Source of the DNA: Theobroma cacao
Lineage: Eukaryota > Streptophyta > Magnoliopsida > Malvales > Malvaceae
Length of the DNA: 64,000 nucleotides
Reading direction: 5' to 3'
Assembly: GCF_000208745.1 (NCBI RefSeq)
Contig: NC_030853.1
Span: forward strand, 10,744,729-10,808,728
Below, piece after piece: positions 1-12,397 of the stretch (within the stretch, counting starts at the first letter, position 1; the number at the start of each line of letters is the position of its first letter). The translations under genes and the position numbers were made by a program. The notes beneath the pieces were generated by a model. It worked only from the letters and a program-made list of their open reading frames with translations, did no database searches and was not told the DNA's origin.

Positions 1-621
1 GGGAGTAAATTTTCAAAATTACACTTTTGCCCCCGAACTTTTCAAAAATTACATTTTGCCCCAAAATTGAAAATTTGTCATAATGCATAATTTGCACTCC
101 TCATACTCATTTCACGCTCCAAATAATTAAATTTGATCAAAATCCTTTCAAAAATTAAATTTTCGATTCTGGATGGTAAAATTACCATTTTACCATTTTA
201 CTCCAAATTATACCAAAATTAAAATTTTTCACTTCTAAACCTCAAATCTTACTCCAATAAGTCAAATTATACTCCAATAAGTCAAATGGGGCCAAAAAAA
301 TCTTTTCTAAAATTCCCATTTTGTCTTCAGGTGGCAAATGACCATTTTGCCCCTGGATAGCTAAAATTCCGGTTTGACTCCAAATTGATCCTCAAACTCC
401 GAATCACCATATTAAACCATTCTGGGACTTTAAAATTCTTAATTTCATCGTAAATTCTCTATTTGATCTAGTTCGAGGTTTAAATCAACTTTGTTGTACC
501 TCTAGGTACAGTACCGACTTTTGTAAAAAAATTTTTTTTTTTTGGGACTCTCCTAGCATGCAAACATGCTATCCATCACGTGTATGTCATGATAAATATT
601 TTTATAGAGTCGGGCTTGTCA
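1..621 (-). mobile_element. LTR A fragment (right end of a minus-strand A LTR)
   Basis: Matches the U3 side of the other A LTRs (for example 8740-9188 and 16690-17160), including repeated CAAAATGACCATTTTGCCCC-type motifs and the block with 'gtacctctaggtaca'. It ends GGGCTTGTCA at 621, where other A LTRs end GGGCTTGACA or GGGCTTTACA. The left part is outside the window, so a solo LTR cannot be told from a complete element. It appears inserted into the B LTR fragment that begins at 622. Confidence 0.75.
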
Positions 622-947
622 TCTTCTCCACTACTTGAATCAACCATATGATCTTTCTTCTTGACTGATTTCGACATCTGGCTAAATATTAATATTTTAA
701 AAATTTTATCTTGTCTCCTTGGTACCTGAAATACCTTATTATGCCTCACTTGACTTCTGAATCGCCTTTTATCTCACAAATTCTCCTCCGATAAAATTAT
801 TATTATTTTATTGTTATTTTCTCACTTGCAAAATATTTTATCTTAAACTACTCCTTTCATCTTTTATCACTTTTAAACATTTTAATTGATCTCAATTTGC
901 ATTCAATCAACTTTATTTATCACCATATCAAAGTATGGGGTATTTCA
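622..947 (-). mobile_element. LTR B fragment (minus strand)
   Basis: The reverse complement matches the first ~330 bases of the solo B LTR at 19838, including the shared AATACCCCxTACTTTGATATG start and a 'gataaaagxxgattcxgaagtcaa' block. The right boundary near 947 is the LTR start. The left side is cut by the A fragment. It sits inside the C fragment beginning at 948. Confidence 0.7.
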
Positions 948-1117
948 CTCCAAACTGGACCTTGAACTCCAAATCACTATTCTAAGTCATTCTGTGGGTT
1001 TTTAAATTTTCAAATTCCTCTTAGAATTTCTATTTGAACTAGTTCAAGGCTCGATTTAACTTAGTTGTACCACTCAGTACAATACCGTCTTTTAATCGAG
1101 CTTGATAGGGTCTCACA
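948..1117 (-). mobile_element. LTR C fragment (minus strand, first ~170 bases)
   Basis: Near-identical to the reverse complement of 46852-47020, the start of the solo C LTR. The terminal TCTCACA at 1111-1117 is the reverse complement of TGTGAGA. It abuts env-like coding sequence of copia-0 at 1118, so the C element inserted into that region. Confidence 0.75.
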
Positions 1118-1886
1118 AGTCTGACAGGATTCTGAAAATTGAAAATCAACTACAAAGCCTGGCCAATATTATGAAAGAAAAAGGAAGAACACCATCTAGT
1201 CTTGCATCTGAAGGGACTTTAGTAGCCAAAGTCCTATACCAAAAGGACAAATTGTTGAGAATCCTGCACCTTAGATTGAAGGTGGTGAAACTGAACCTGC
1301 CACAGCAAAGAAACAGCCTACACCTGAACCTAAAATAAAACAAGAACGCAATGATGATACAAAAGTAATTGGTTCTCTTAATGACATGATTGACAATTTT
1401 AATCTTTAACAACATGATGAAGTAGAGAAAACTAAGCAATCTCCAACAAATTCTGAGAAAATCTTAATTATGTATTTGTTTCATCAAATGGTAAGGGAAG
1501 AACAAGTTGGAAAAAAGCAGCAAAAAGTAAACACAGACACAAACACCTGCAAGGACTTCACCTGACTTAGTTCACACTACAAGCCCAAATGAACCTACTA
1601 CAAAGCTAAAGGAAAAGCAAATCCATCTACACAGGCTACAATCACACCCATTGGAAAAGGAAAGAAGACAATGGCAACGACAACCAAGTTCCTTAAAAGA
1701 AGAATGTCTTTCAAATTGACTAGCAAAGCTAGATCCTTAGTTAAATCCTCCAGCCAGAACCCTCTCCAAGTCTCGGACACTTTTTCCCTTGATTCCTCAC
1801 CCCAAAAATCATCACCCTTGTCATTTCCCAAACCCATCAATGTTCACTTTGGCACTTATGAATCCACCCCTTCTGACTCTTCTTAA
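1118..1886 (+). pseudogene. Env-like third ORF of copia-0, C-terminal remnant
   Basis: This degraded reading frame matches the C-terminal third of the env-like protein of copia-1 (43950-45899). Recognisable pieces are a charged coiled-coil-like start around 1130-1200 (RILKIENQLQSL), FHQMVREEQ near 1480-1505 (FHQMVRKEQ in copia-1), and a basic then Ser/Pro-rich tail at 1671-1886 starting with FLKRRMSFKL and ending in a Ser-rich PSDSS before the stop. Frames change between these pieces, so it is not translatable as one protein. The N-terminal part was displaced by the C-LTR insertion ending at 1117. In SIRE-type elements this third ORF lies between RNase H and the 3' LTR. Its function is unproven. 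Confidence 0.75.
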
Positions 1887-2458
1887 ATCAAATCTTTCAT
1901 AAAAACACCCATGTTTTGCTGATGACAAAAAGAGGGAGAAAGTAGAAGTAACAATATAGTGGTTTAGGAATTTGATTCTTATGATGCTTAGTTGTTTATG
2001 ATATTCTGTTAGTAATAACTGCTGTTGGTTGGTTCTTGGATATTGATAACCTTTCATTAGGCTATTTTGTTATTTTTGTTGGCTTGTTGATGACATTTGG
2101 GTTTAGAATGGATATGGTCTGTTCATGATGATATGTTGATGACATTTGGTTACAATGTTGATGATATCTTGTCACTTATTATTGACCGCTATGCAAGTTT
2201 GTATGTTAACTCATGAATATGTCTTGTTAAATGTCTCATAAGTAATGAATTAATGCTTGCTATCTGCATTGAGAAATAGATAGAAATTAGCTGGCTTGCT
2301 AAGTTGGAAAACAAAATAACTTGAAAATATCATGCATACATTAAAAAGGAGCACACATTCAGGGGGAGTAATTCCTCATCATGTGTAGTACAAAAGGAAT
2401 GAATAGACATTATGCTATTAATCAAGGGATGTTTTGTCATCATCAAAATAGGGGAGAT
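1887..2458 (+). other. Copia-0 3' non-coding region with polypurine tract
   Basis: No coding potential seen. It follows the env-like stop with 'tgacaaaaagagggag' and later 'gttttgtcatcatcaaaa', both also present after the env-like ORF of copia-1 (45900-46661). The purine run at 2445-2458 directly abuts the LTR start and is the expected plus-strand primer. Confidence 0.75.
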
Positions 2459-2923
2459 TATTGGCCCCATAAGTTTTTTATGATAACAAAATATTTCCAT
2501 TCGTTAATGTTTAACTATATTACTTGAGTGTGCAAGATAAAAATGTATGTCAATGATAAATTAATTATTTGAAAGCAAACATCAAAAATCATTAGAATAA
2601 AGAGTTACAAATGAGCTACAAACAAAAGCCTCTTAGTCAGATAACCAAGGGAGTTAGTTAGCTAAAATCCAAAAGCAAAATTGGCTACTCTAAAGATAGT
2701 AAGCTTTTACTCAGTTAAAGTCTTACTTAACCGATTAACAGAGTAAAGCAGATTGCGAGATAGAGAAGACTTAATTGACTAAGGAGTATGGTTAACCAAC
2801 TAAAAGCTCACTGTCAAAGAATTTGAATTTGAATGCCTAAAGATAAACTAATGCCTAGAAAGGATTTTAAACTATTTCCAATAGTTTGAAGCTATCAACA
2901 TCCATCAGAGTTGATTTTTCAAG

Positions 2924-2931
2924 TATAAAAG
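2924..2931 (+). promoter_or_regulatory. TATA box in copia-0 LTR
   Basis: TATAAAAG preceded by CAAG, at the same place in the LTR as in copia-1 (38105 and 50113). Expected core promoter of a copia LTR. Confidence 0.6.
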
Positions 2932-5900
2932 ACTTCTCCAATGGCTGAGAAAAAAAAGATGCTTCCAATAACAAAAAAAGAGCCCAAAAATAATAATCAT
3001 TCTCTTAATTCTTCTTGTGTTTCACTTTAATCTTTGTAATAGAGTTTAGCACTTCATCTTGTACCATTTAGATCAGGTTAGTGATCATAGGTTGTCAAGC
3101 CCTACTCTATTATATACTTGTCATGTCATTCATGTACTTGATAGCATATCTACATACTGGGATGCCTCGGAGAATCGTTAAAAGTCGGTATCGTACCTAG
3201 TGGTACAATTAAGTCGATTAAAACCTTGAACTAGTTTGAATAGAGATTTTAGGATATATTTGAGAGTTATTGAACCTTAGAATGTCTTAATATAGTGATT
3301 CGAGTTCGGGGATTAATTTGAAGTCAAATTAGAATTTTCATAATGTGTAGGGGCAAAATGGTCATTTTGCCACTCAAGGGCAAAATTGGAATGTTGGACT
3401 AAATTTTTTTTTACCAAGTTTGACTAATTGGAGCATGATTTGAACTTGAGAAATGAAAAATTTTAATTTCAACGTTTTTCTGAACAGAAGGGCAAAACAG
3501 TCATTTTACGTATCCACGAGGACGTAATTGGAATTTTTAGAAATTTACACCACCATAACACTTGTCAAGCCCATGAATTTCACCTGTTATTATTTTATAC
3601 TTTGGATAGTTAAGAGATTACATGTGGTGGTGAGAAAATGCTTAATTGTTAAGTTTTAACCATAGACCAATCACATGGTGACACATGTCAAACTTTAATA
3701 TTTTTATAATTTCCTTTATAAACTCAACATAAACTCTCCCATTTCACTATTCATGGCCGGCCAAAGCAAAGAACAAAGAGAAAAGAATAGAAACAAACCC
3801 TAGAGAGGAAAATTCAAGAGAAATTTGTTGAATTTCAAAGAACAAAGCAATCAAAGGTAAGATTTTTTAATTTTAGCTTAAAATCTACCTTTCCCATGCT
3901 TTCTTTTTCATTTTCTATGGTTCAAACACAAGTTTCCATGAGGGAATACTTGCTGATCAAACATAGGGAGAGAGGTTTTGATGATGGATTTTGCTAGATT
4001 TCATGATATCTTAGTGTTTTTAGTTGTTTAATGATGTTTGGCATGAAAAACAAGCAAGAAAATCACAAGCCCTTCAACAACCCTCTTGGGCCGAATGTTA
4101 TAAGTGACATGTTGATGATGGATTTTGTTGTATTTCATGTTATTTAGCTCGTAATTGATGATTTATAGTATCAGATATCGAAAACGGTTATCGAAAAGTA
4201 TAGTTCCTTTAGTCAATGACTTGAACAATAATGAGAAAATCATAGTGAATGGACTTGGATTTGATTCTTAATGATATAGATGGATTTATTGGACTGTGTT
4301 AACACTGATTAGCACGTTAGTTCAGAATCAGAATGAATTCCGGTTACGATGAATTAAGTCACAATCAAGCTCATTGAGGTACTTTGGTGTATTTGGAATA
4401 TTGGAAGTGTAATGAATATATTTGAAGTTGAATTGGATGTTTTGGTTAATTCAATAGTGTACAGTTCGAGTTAGGTCGAATACAAATTCAGTTCAATCAT
4501 AATTGAACCCACGTAGAACTGTCACGACCCGGTACTCCCCTCGAGCCCGTGACAACCGTCGCGATACTCCGATAGACACTCATTACTCGGAATGTCAACC
4601 GAAACCCCGCAAGGCTTTAATATCAGCTTCTCATTTCCAACTTAAAATAATATTTTTAGAACACTACGTAATTAATTTTTTTATCAGAGTAAAAACAAAA
4701 TAAATTCTTACATACAGTAGTACAGATAACTAAAGTATGAAATTTAATTTATAGTGACATGTGGGCCCCCAAATGACAAAAGTGAAAGAAGGCTATGAAC
4801 CTACGATTTTTGAAGTAGTTGAGTCAATTGTAGCCTTCGATGCTATCAGCTGTCTACAACATATACTGAGCCTGAAATGAAGGTAAAGGAGGGTGGTGAG
4901 ATTATAAAATCCCAATGAGTAAACAGACATCATCATAAACATCTAGAGTTGAGTACATGGAGACGATCAAGTAAATCATCATAAATTGGGTCACAGCATT
5001 AGAATACATTTCATTTAAAATACGTGAAGAGGCTTATGAATCTCATAAAAACTAGGCTTGTGCCATAAATCCATTCTTAGGGACACCTTGGCCGAGGCAT
5101 CCTACCGAGATCGCCAAGGCTGTTAAAAATTCACATTTCGCATAAAACACATTTTTTTTTCATTTAAAAGTACAGTCGTTCCTTGGCGTTGGCTGAGTTC
5201 TCCCTCATGTGGTGGTTTAGCGTGAAGTCAACCCTAAACTTTACCCCAAGAGATACCCTACGCGCCTCTCCGATCGAGGTAAGAATATAATGGGGTTTAC
5301 TATGCCCCTCTAAAAGGCTGGTCCATAGAAACCCCCTACTGTAGTGATTAATTAATATATAATCCAGCATATAATAAAATTTTGACAACATGACAAGGCT
5401 AATGAAATACTACCTAGCTTGCAAGGGTAAAATAAAACAATTCATACAATTCATAAAACACAGCCCAGCCAGTCATACCAACACAATAACAATATAACAT
5501 AAGCCATCAATTTAAACAATCAAATTGTCACAATTAACAGTCTCTGTATACTCTATTTTTCAAAATCATTATTAATTTCAAAACAATTTATAATTTAATT
5601 TCATTAGAACACCTTTATTCATAAAACATGAAAATTTACCTTTTAAATCCATTTTTCCATAGAATTCATGAAATCATCTAAAAACCACCCTAGATAATTA
5701 AAATGACGGTAAGTTTACTCACAATGTCTAGAATGCAGACTTTCAAAGTACTTTGTCTACTGGTCCTCAGATGCAATTTCCTTGCCTTTATCGAAGGACT
5801 CACCACCTTGACACAGTACAAAATTGAGAAATTCACCACATTGATACTAAATTGAAATTAAACTAATTTAGGCTACTAATGCATGATATGGAATGCAAAA

Positions 5901-6236
5901 AAGTCTGAATAGCCGTTTAAATACGGTATTCGACCTAATTCGCACTATTCTTGGTCTAATCGGCTAAAATCTTCAATTTAACTCCAAATCAATTCTTTTC
6001 ACTTTCTACACTCCAATTATACCTAAATTACCTCAGTGACTGTGAATGAGGTTCAATTTATCAGTCCTGGGTCAATAATTACACATGTTTATATGTTGAG
6101 CAAAAATTCGTATTTTCACACCAAAATTTCCCATTTAATTTCTAGCCTCACCAAATATCAAATATCACCAAAATATAATGAAATATCATCAAATTCAGCC
6201 ACAATATTCTCCCTAGGAAATTCGGCCAATGATGGT

Positions 6237-9188
6237 TGTCACGACCCGGTACTCCCCTCGAGCCCGTGACAACCGCCACGATGTCTCGGTAGACACTCGT
6301 TGCTCAGAATGTCAATCCGAAACCTCGCAAGGCTTTACTATCAGTTCCTCATTTCCCTTGTGAGCAACCATTGTCAAATATCGTGTTCTAAAAGATTTTA
6401 AGATATTTCCAACTTAAAACAAATAAAATATTAATTTTTGACTCGGGTATTTTGGTCATTTTTTCTCAAAAATTTCGAAACTGGCTAAAACGTAATATAC
6501 AAGTACAAAACACATAATTCATATTCAAAATGAGTTTAAAAGTCTAAAATCTTCATTTAAAATGAAATTACGGTTATTTGAATATAATAAGAAAATAAAA
6601 GAAATATTAAGTAAAATATTCTATTTTCTTATAAAACAATATTTATAGAGTTATACGTGAATAATTTTTATAGCGTAAAAGCTAAATAAATTTATACATA
6701 CTGAAATACAGTAAGCCAAAATATTTAATTTAATTTACAATAACAAGAGTGCCCCCGAATAAACAAAAGTAAAGAGGACTGTGAACCTACGGTTTGGAAA
6801 ATGCAGATCCCACTGTAGTCCTCGATGAGATCAGCTATCTACAGTCTATACTGAACCTGAAATGGGTGGAAAGGAGGGTGGTGAGATTATAAAATCCCAA
6901 TGAGTAAACAAACATCATCATAAACATCTAGAGTTGAGTACATGGAGACAATAAAGTAAATCATCATAAACTGGGTTATAGCATTAGAACACATTTTGTT
7001 CAAAACACGTAAAGAGGCTTATGAATCTCATAAAAATCTAGGCTTGTGCCATAAATCCATTCTCGGGGACACCTTGGCCGAGGCATCCTACCGAGACCGC
7101 CAAGGCTATTAAAATTCACATTTCACATAAATCATGTTTTTGTTTTGAAAACATAGCCGTTCCTTGGCGTTGGCTGAGTTCCCCCTCACGTGGTGGTTTA
7201 GCGTGAAGTGAACCCTAAACTTTACCCCAGGAGATACCCTACGCGCCTCTCCGTTCGAGGTAAGAATATAATGGGGTTTACCGTGCCCCTCTAAAAGGCT
7301 GGTCCACAGAAACCCCCTACTGCAGTGATTAATTAATATATAATCCACCATATAATAAAACTCAATAACATGATATGGCAATTTTGTAATTCGTAGTTTT
7401 TCAAGGTAACCAAACAATTCGCATTTCAATACAATTGCCAACTAGCCAATCATGCTCGATTTATCATAAGCCAGTTAATTTAAACAATCAAATTGCCACA
7501 ATTAACAGTCTCCGTGTACTCTATTTTTCAAAATCACTATTAATTTCAAAACAATTTATAATTTAATTTCATTGAAACTCATTTATTCATAAAACATGAA
7601 AATTTATCTTTTTAAATTCCTTTTTCCATAGAATTCATGAAAGCATCTAAAAACCACCCTAGATAATTAAAATGACAGTAAGTTTACTCACAATGTCTAG
7701 AATGCAGACTTTCGAAGCACTCTGTCTACTGGTCCTCGGATGCAATTTCCTTGCCTTTATCGGAGGACTCACCACCTTGACACAGTACAAAATCGAGAAT
7801 TTCACCAAGTTGGTACTAAATCAAAATTAAACTAATTTAGACTACCAATGCATGATATGGAATGCAAAAATGCACTGGTAACTATCTAAACTCGGTATTG
7901 GCCTAATTCGTCTTATCACCCGATTAAATTACTAACGCGTCCAATTTAATCCCAAATTAATTTTTTTCAGTTTCTATACCTCAATTGCACCCAAATTGAC
8001 TTAATGTCCCTCAGTGTGGTGCAAATTATCAGTCTCGATAGCAAATTACGAAAATACCCCTAATGGGTAAAAATTCGTATTTTTGCTCCAAAAATTTCCA
8101 TTATTTTTCTAGGCTCATAATTCATCATTTCTTAACCAATTCTCCTAGAATAAAAATCAAACTCATCCTCACTCATACATGGTAAATTCGGCCATTAATG
8201 GTTGTGGGAGAAAATAAATTCTTTTCTTGTTGTTTTGTTTCTAAATATGCTAAACTAACTAAAAACACTAACATAACTTAAAATCAAATTAATCTAACAA
8301 CTTTCTCTCTCCTAACCCATTTTGATCAGCCATCAATTCATCATGAAAACATGTAATTTAAGTATAGAAAATATGGAGAAATGCTCAAGGAAAATAGATT
8401 TCAAGCTTAAGTTGAAAAATCCTACCTTTTTCACTTGTTTTCCTTGATTTTCCACACTTTTTCTCTTGAAATTCCTCACCTAGGGTTTGTTCTTCCTCTC
8501 TTTCTCTCCCTTCCTTGCTTGGCCAAATATTTGGAGAGTAATGGGCTGATTTATGCTGATTTTTTTAGTTAAATAATAAAATATCCTAAGCTTGACACAT
8601 GACATTTTCTTATTGGTCCATTTTTAAAACTTTAAAAATTTAAACATTTTATCTCCACCACATGATTAGTCAAGGGTCAAAAATGAAGATATGGGAAGTC
8701 CATGTGCTGGAAAAAATGTCTTGATGGTGGAAAATTACAATTTTTCCCCTGGGGTGACAAAATTACCATTTTACTTTTTTTCTTCAAATTATATCGAAAT
8801 TAAAATTTTTCACTTGTAAACCTCAAATCATACTCCAATAAGTCAAATTATACTCCAATAAGTCAAATGGGTAAAAAAATCTTTTCTAAAATTCTCATTT
8901 TGTCCCTAGGTGGGAATTGATCATTTTGCCCCTAGATAGTAAAAATTCTGGTTTGACTCCAAATTGATCCTCAAACTCTGAATTACCATTTTAAGTCATC
9001 CATGGACTATGAAACTCTTAATCTCACCTTGAAATTCCTATTTGATCTAATTTGAGGATTAAATCAACTTTGTTGTACCTCTAGGTACAATACCGACTTT
9101 TGTAAATTTTTCGAGACTTTCCTAGCATGAAATCATGCTATCATCACATGTATGTAATGACTAGTATTTTATAAGGTTGAGCTTGACA
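6237..9188 (-). repeat. 3' LTR of E1
   Basis: 2952 bp, starting TGTCACGACC and ending GCTTGACA in + orientation. The paired LTR is 14265-17160. In the stretch around 8460-8560 versus 16430-16530 I see about two differences per 100 bases. It contains an intron-like GTGAGT...CAG module (6857-7691, minus strand). Confidence 0.9.
6857..7691 (-). other. Intron-like segment inside LTR A (835 nt)
   Basis: On the minus strand the sequence reads GTGAGTAAACTTAC at the 5' edge and CCACCCATTTCAG at the 3' edge. The acceptor side is kept in the other A LTRs: E2 has CCATCCATTTCAG at 21896, and solo A- has TTCATTTCAG near 4870. The plus-strand solo has TTTCAAG. Splicing is inferred; no transcript is available. 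Confidence 0.4.
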
Positions 9189-9212
9189 GCACTACCCCCC
9201 TTAAAATAAAAT
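9189..9212 (-). other. Polypurine tract of E1
   Basis: The minus strand reads TTTTAAGGGGGGTAGTGC directly next to the 3' LTR. This is the expected RNase H-resistant plus-strand primer. E2 has the same tract at 24228-24245. Confidence 0.8.
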
Positions 9213-9227
9213 TTTGACCTCAAAATT

Positions 9228-9619
9228 TCATTTACCAGATTCGAAGAAAAGATGTGGATATTGGTTTCTCATCTGGCCCTCGACTTCCCACGTCATCTCC
9301 TCCATTTGAGCATTCTTCCACAATACTTTCACCATTGGAATGCTCTTGTTCTTTAGCACTTGATCCTTTCGATCTAGAATACGTACAGGCTGCACGTCAA
9401 ACTTCAAATCCTCATGCAACTCAATGGGAGATGTCTCTAAAATGTGAAAGGAATCGGGAACATACTTTTTCAACATCGAGGCGTGGAAGACATTATGAAT
9501 CCGATCTAACTTTGGGGGTAATTCAAGTTTGTAAGCCATTGGCCCAATCCTTTCAATGATACGAAAGGGTCCAATGAATCTTGGATTGAGCTTTCCCCTC
9601 TTCGCGAATCGAATCACAC
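9228..9619 (-). pseudogene. Integrase C-terminal GPY/F region and chromodomain-like tail of E1
   Basis: An open frame continues from the intron-like insert and reads GVIRFAKRGKLNPRFIGPF, the GPY/F-type module of gypsy integrases. It continues with FHASMLKKYVPD and then a chromodomain-like end (VRILDRKDQVL ... MTWEVE ... YPHLF) before the stop at 9228. This tail is typical of plant chromoviruses of the Tekay/Del clade, where it is thought to steer integration into heterochromatin. The segment itself is intact over ~130 residues, although the polyprotein upstream is broken. The 83-nt insert shifts the frame relative to the upstream integrase unless it is removed. Confidence 0.85.
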
Positions 9620-9702
9620 CTTTCATCATCCAATAAATATCACAAATTATCACAATAGCATAATCAAATAAGATTTAATACTTGAAAATTTCAAATTATT
9701 AC
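9620..9702 (-). other. AT-rich GT...AG insert in integrase (candidate intron, 83 nt)
   Basis: On the minus strand, TGGAAAG is followed by GTAATAATTT and the insert ends GATGATGAAAG before GTGTGATTCG. Removal gives WKGVIRF, the usual uninterrupted chromovirus sequence. The same insert is in E2 (84 nt). Composition is about 80% AT. Confidence 0.6.
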
Positions 9703-10838
9703 CTTTCCAAGGAGAAACCTTAAGAAAAACTTTATCGTCGACTTCAAACTCTAAATCTTTCCTTCGTTTATCCGAATAATTCTTCTGCCTATCTTGAGCT
9801 GTCTTTAACCGCTCTCGGATAACCTTGACCTTATCATTTGTCAAATCAATCAATTCCACATTCATCGATTTCCTCTCACCTACTTCATCCCAACAGAGCA
9901 GAGTTCGGCACTTCCTTCCATACAAAGCCTCGTATGGTGCTATCCCAATACTAGACTAAAAACTGTTATTATACACGAACTCCACTAATGGCAAGTGTCT
10001 GTCCCAACTCCCAATAAAGTCAATGACACAAGCCCGTAACATATCCTCCAAGGTCTAATATAGTTCTCTCAAATTGACCATCTGTCTGTGGATGAAAGGC
10101 AGTACTAAATCTCAATTTAGTTCCAAGAACTTCTTGAAATTTTAGCCAAAATCGAGAAGTAAACCGTGGGTCTCGATCTGACACAATAGAAACTGGAACT
10201 CCATGCAATCTCACAACCTCATCTATATAAAGTCTTGACAGCCTCTCAATAGAATACGTGCTATGGATAGCCAAGAAATGGGCGGACTTAGTCAATCTAT
10301 CCACAATCACCCACATAGCATCCTTCCCACTTTGTGTCCGCGACAAACCCAATACAAAGTCCATAGTCACGTGCTCCCACTTCCATTCAGGAATCGGTAA
10401 AGGTTGAAGAGTACCTGAGGGTTTTTGATGCTCTGCCTTGATCTATTGGCATGTGAGACATTTCGCTACAAACTCTGCTATGTCTCGTTTCATACTCAAC
10501 CACCAATAACTTTCTTTAATAGTTCGATACATCTTGGTGCTCCCGGGATGTAAAGCGTAGGTGGAAGAATGAGCTTCCTCCAGAATAGCTCGTCTCAACT
10601 GATCATCCTTAGGGACACAAATTCTATCTCTAAGCATCAAAGTACCATCATCGCTGAGTCTAAATTCACTAGTTTCTCCATCTTGCAGCTTTTGAACTTC
10701 CCGTTTCAACCAATAATCAGATTTCTGTAATTCTCTGATCTGATTCAACAATGAAGGTCTCACGATGAAACTAGCAAGTAGGGTTCCATCCTCACCATTA
10801 TTCAACTGGATCCCTAGAGATTTCATCTCAAGTAACAT
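9703..10838 (-). pseudogene. Integrase core of E1 (HHCC and DDE domains)
   Basis: Integrase joins the cDNA to chromosomal DNA. From the N-terminal side the zinc-binding HHCC module is visible (HPGSTKMYRTIKESYWW, then KCLTCQ near 10443). The catalytic core follows: a first Asp in MDFVLGL, the second in IVSDRDPRF, and a Glu in DGQFERTI. A stop replaces Gln just after KCLTCQ. A one-base insertion near 10055 shifts the frame after ERTI, and a TAG replaces a Gln codon at the same spot. The segment 9650-9925 carries DDKVFLKVSPWKG, leading into the intron-like insert. The catalytic triad is intact, but the chain is broken at least three times. Confidence 0.85.
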
Positions 10839-11536
10839 CAGAAAATAAGAACTCCGAAGTGTTGCAACGATGATGAGGATTTACGACTTAAGGCATCCGC
10901 TACCACATTTGCTTTCCCCGGATGATAATCAATCACTAAGTCATAATCCTTAATCAACTCCAACCATCGTCTCTGTCTCAAGTTAAGCTCTTTCTGGGTG
11001 AGCAAATACTTCAAACTCTTATGATTAGTAAAAATCCGGCAACGCTCACCATATAAATAATGTCTCCAAATCTTCAATGCGAAGACTGCTGCTGCTAACT
11101 CCAAGTCATGAGTAGGGTAATTCGTCTCATTCTTTTTCAACTACCGGGAAGCGTAAGCTATTACTTTCTCATCCTGCATCAATACACACCCTAATCCCAA
11201 CTTAGATGCATCACTATATACCACAAATTCTTTTCCACTAACAAGAAGTGTTAAAACGGGAGCGGAGGTTAACTAATTCTTTAGCTCCTGAAATCGATTC
11301 TCACAAACATCATCCCACTCATACTTAACTCCTTTACGAGTCAAACGAGTCAGAGGAGCTACTATCAAAGAAAATCTCTGAACAAATCTCTGGTAATAAT
11401 CCACTAAGCCAAGGAAACTACGAATCTCAGTTACCGTTCTCGGTTGCTCCCATTGCAAGATTGCCTCAATCTTCTTGGGATCGACATAAATTCCAGCTCT
11501 AGACACCACATGTCCCAAGAAAACCACTTTCTTCAA
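10838..11536 (-). pseudogene. RNase H of E1
   Basis: RNase H removes the RNA strand during reverse transcription. Motifs seen are YSDASKLGLGCVL (first Asp), [17 protein letters not shown] (Glu), and [11 protein letters not shown] where the family usually has TDHKSLKY, so a conserved Asp has become Asn. The connection ends with [19 protein letters not shown] stop replaces Gln in the ASR-Q-LKK stretch at 11141-11143, and E2 has a stop at the same codon. Another break lies near 11273. The last catalytic Asp in VVADALSR is present. It is not functional as it stands. Confidence 0.83.
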
Positions 11537-11569
11537 CCAGAATTCACATTTAGAGAACTTGGCATAGAG

Positions 11570-12358
11570 TTACCTCTCGCTCAAAGTTTGCAACACAATG
11601 CGCAAATGGATAACATGTTCATCATCATTCTTCGAATAAACCAGGATGTCATCTATGAATACTATCACAAACTTATCCAAGTATGGATGGAACACCCTGT
11701 TCATAAGATCCATAAAAATTACCGGGGCATTAGTCAAACCAAACGGCATCACTAGAAACTCATAATGCCCATAACGCGTCCTGAAGGCAGTCTTGGGTAC
11801 ATCCTGCTCCTTAATCCTCAACTAATAGTACCCAAATCTCAAATCAATCTTAGAGAATAGCATAGCAACTCGTAATTGATCAAAAAGATCATCTATCCGG
11901 GGTAAAGGGTATTTGTTCTTGATGGTCACTCAATTCAGTTGACGATAATCGATACACAATCAAAGAGTGCCATCATTCTTCTTTACAAATAGGACTGGTG
12001 CTCCCCAAGGAGAAATGCTAGGGCGAATGAAATCTTTCTCCACCAAATCTTGCAACTGGACTTTCAGTTCCTTCAACTCTGTCGGAGCCATTCTATATGG
12101 AGGGATAGAAATAGGTGCGGTACCCGAGAGTAAATCAATAGGGAACTCAAGCTCTCGATCAGGAGGTAGTCCCGGTAAATCATCAAGAAATACATAAGGA
12201 AACTCACTTACTATTAGGACATCCTCTAACTTAGGTTCCCCATTTGAAGTATCAATCACGTATGCCAAATAAGCCGGATACCCTTTTTGCACTAATTTCA
12301 AAGCTTTGATGGTCGAGATTACACAGGACGATAATACTCGACGTTCCCCTACAAACAC
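11570..12358 (-). pseudogene. Reverse transcriptase of E1
   Basis: The ty3/gypsy RT order is clear: the linker from protease with LPGLPPDRELEF and PYRMAPTELKEL, then the finger segment [57 protein letters not shown], and the catalytic FIDDILVYS (gypsy-type xxDD). Stops interrupt it where CGA or CAG codons have become TGA or TAG: one before CIDYR, one after YRQLN, and one in GYY-Q-LRIKEQD near 11822. The active-site Asp pair is intact. The copy cannot make a full-length enzyme. Confidence 0.88.
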
Positions 12359-12397
12359 AATCTCTGCTCCCTCCGAATTTCGAAGAACAACTTCTTT

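Noticed and set aside
9254..9559. A 101-residue plus-strand ORF and similar plus-strand ORFs at 11444-11755, 12306-12533 and 24293-24559
   Set aside because: They are antisense shadows of the minus-strand gypsy polyproteins in E1 and E2.
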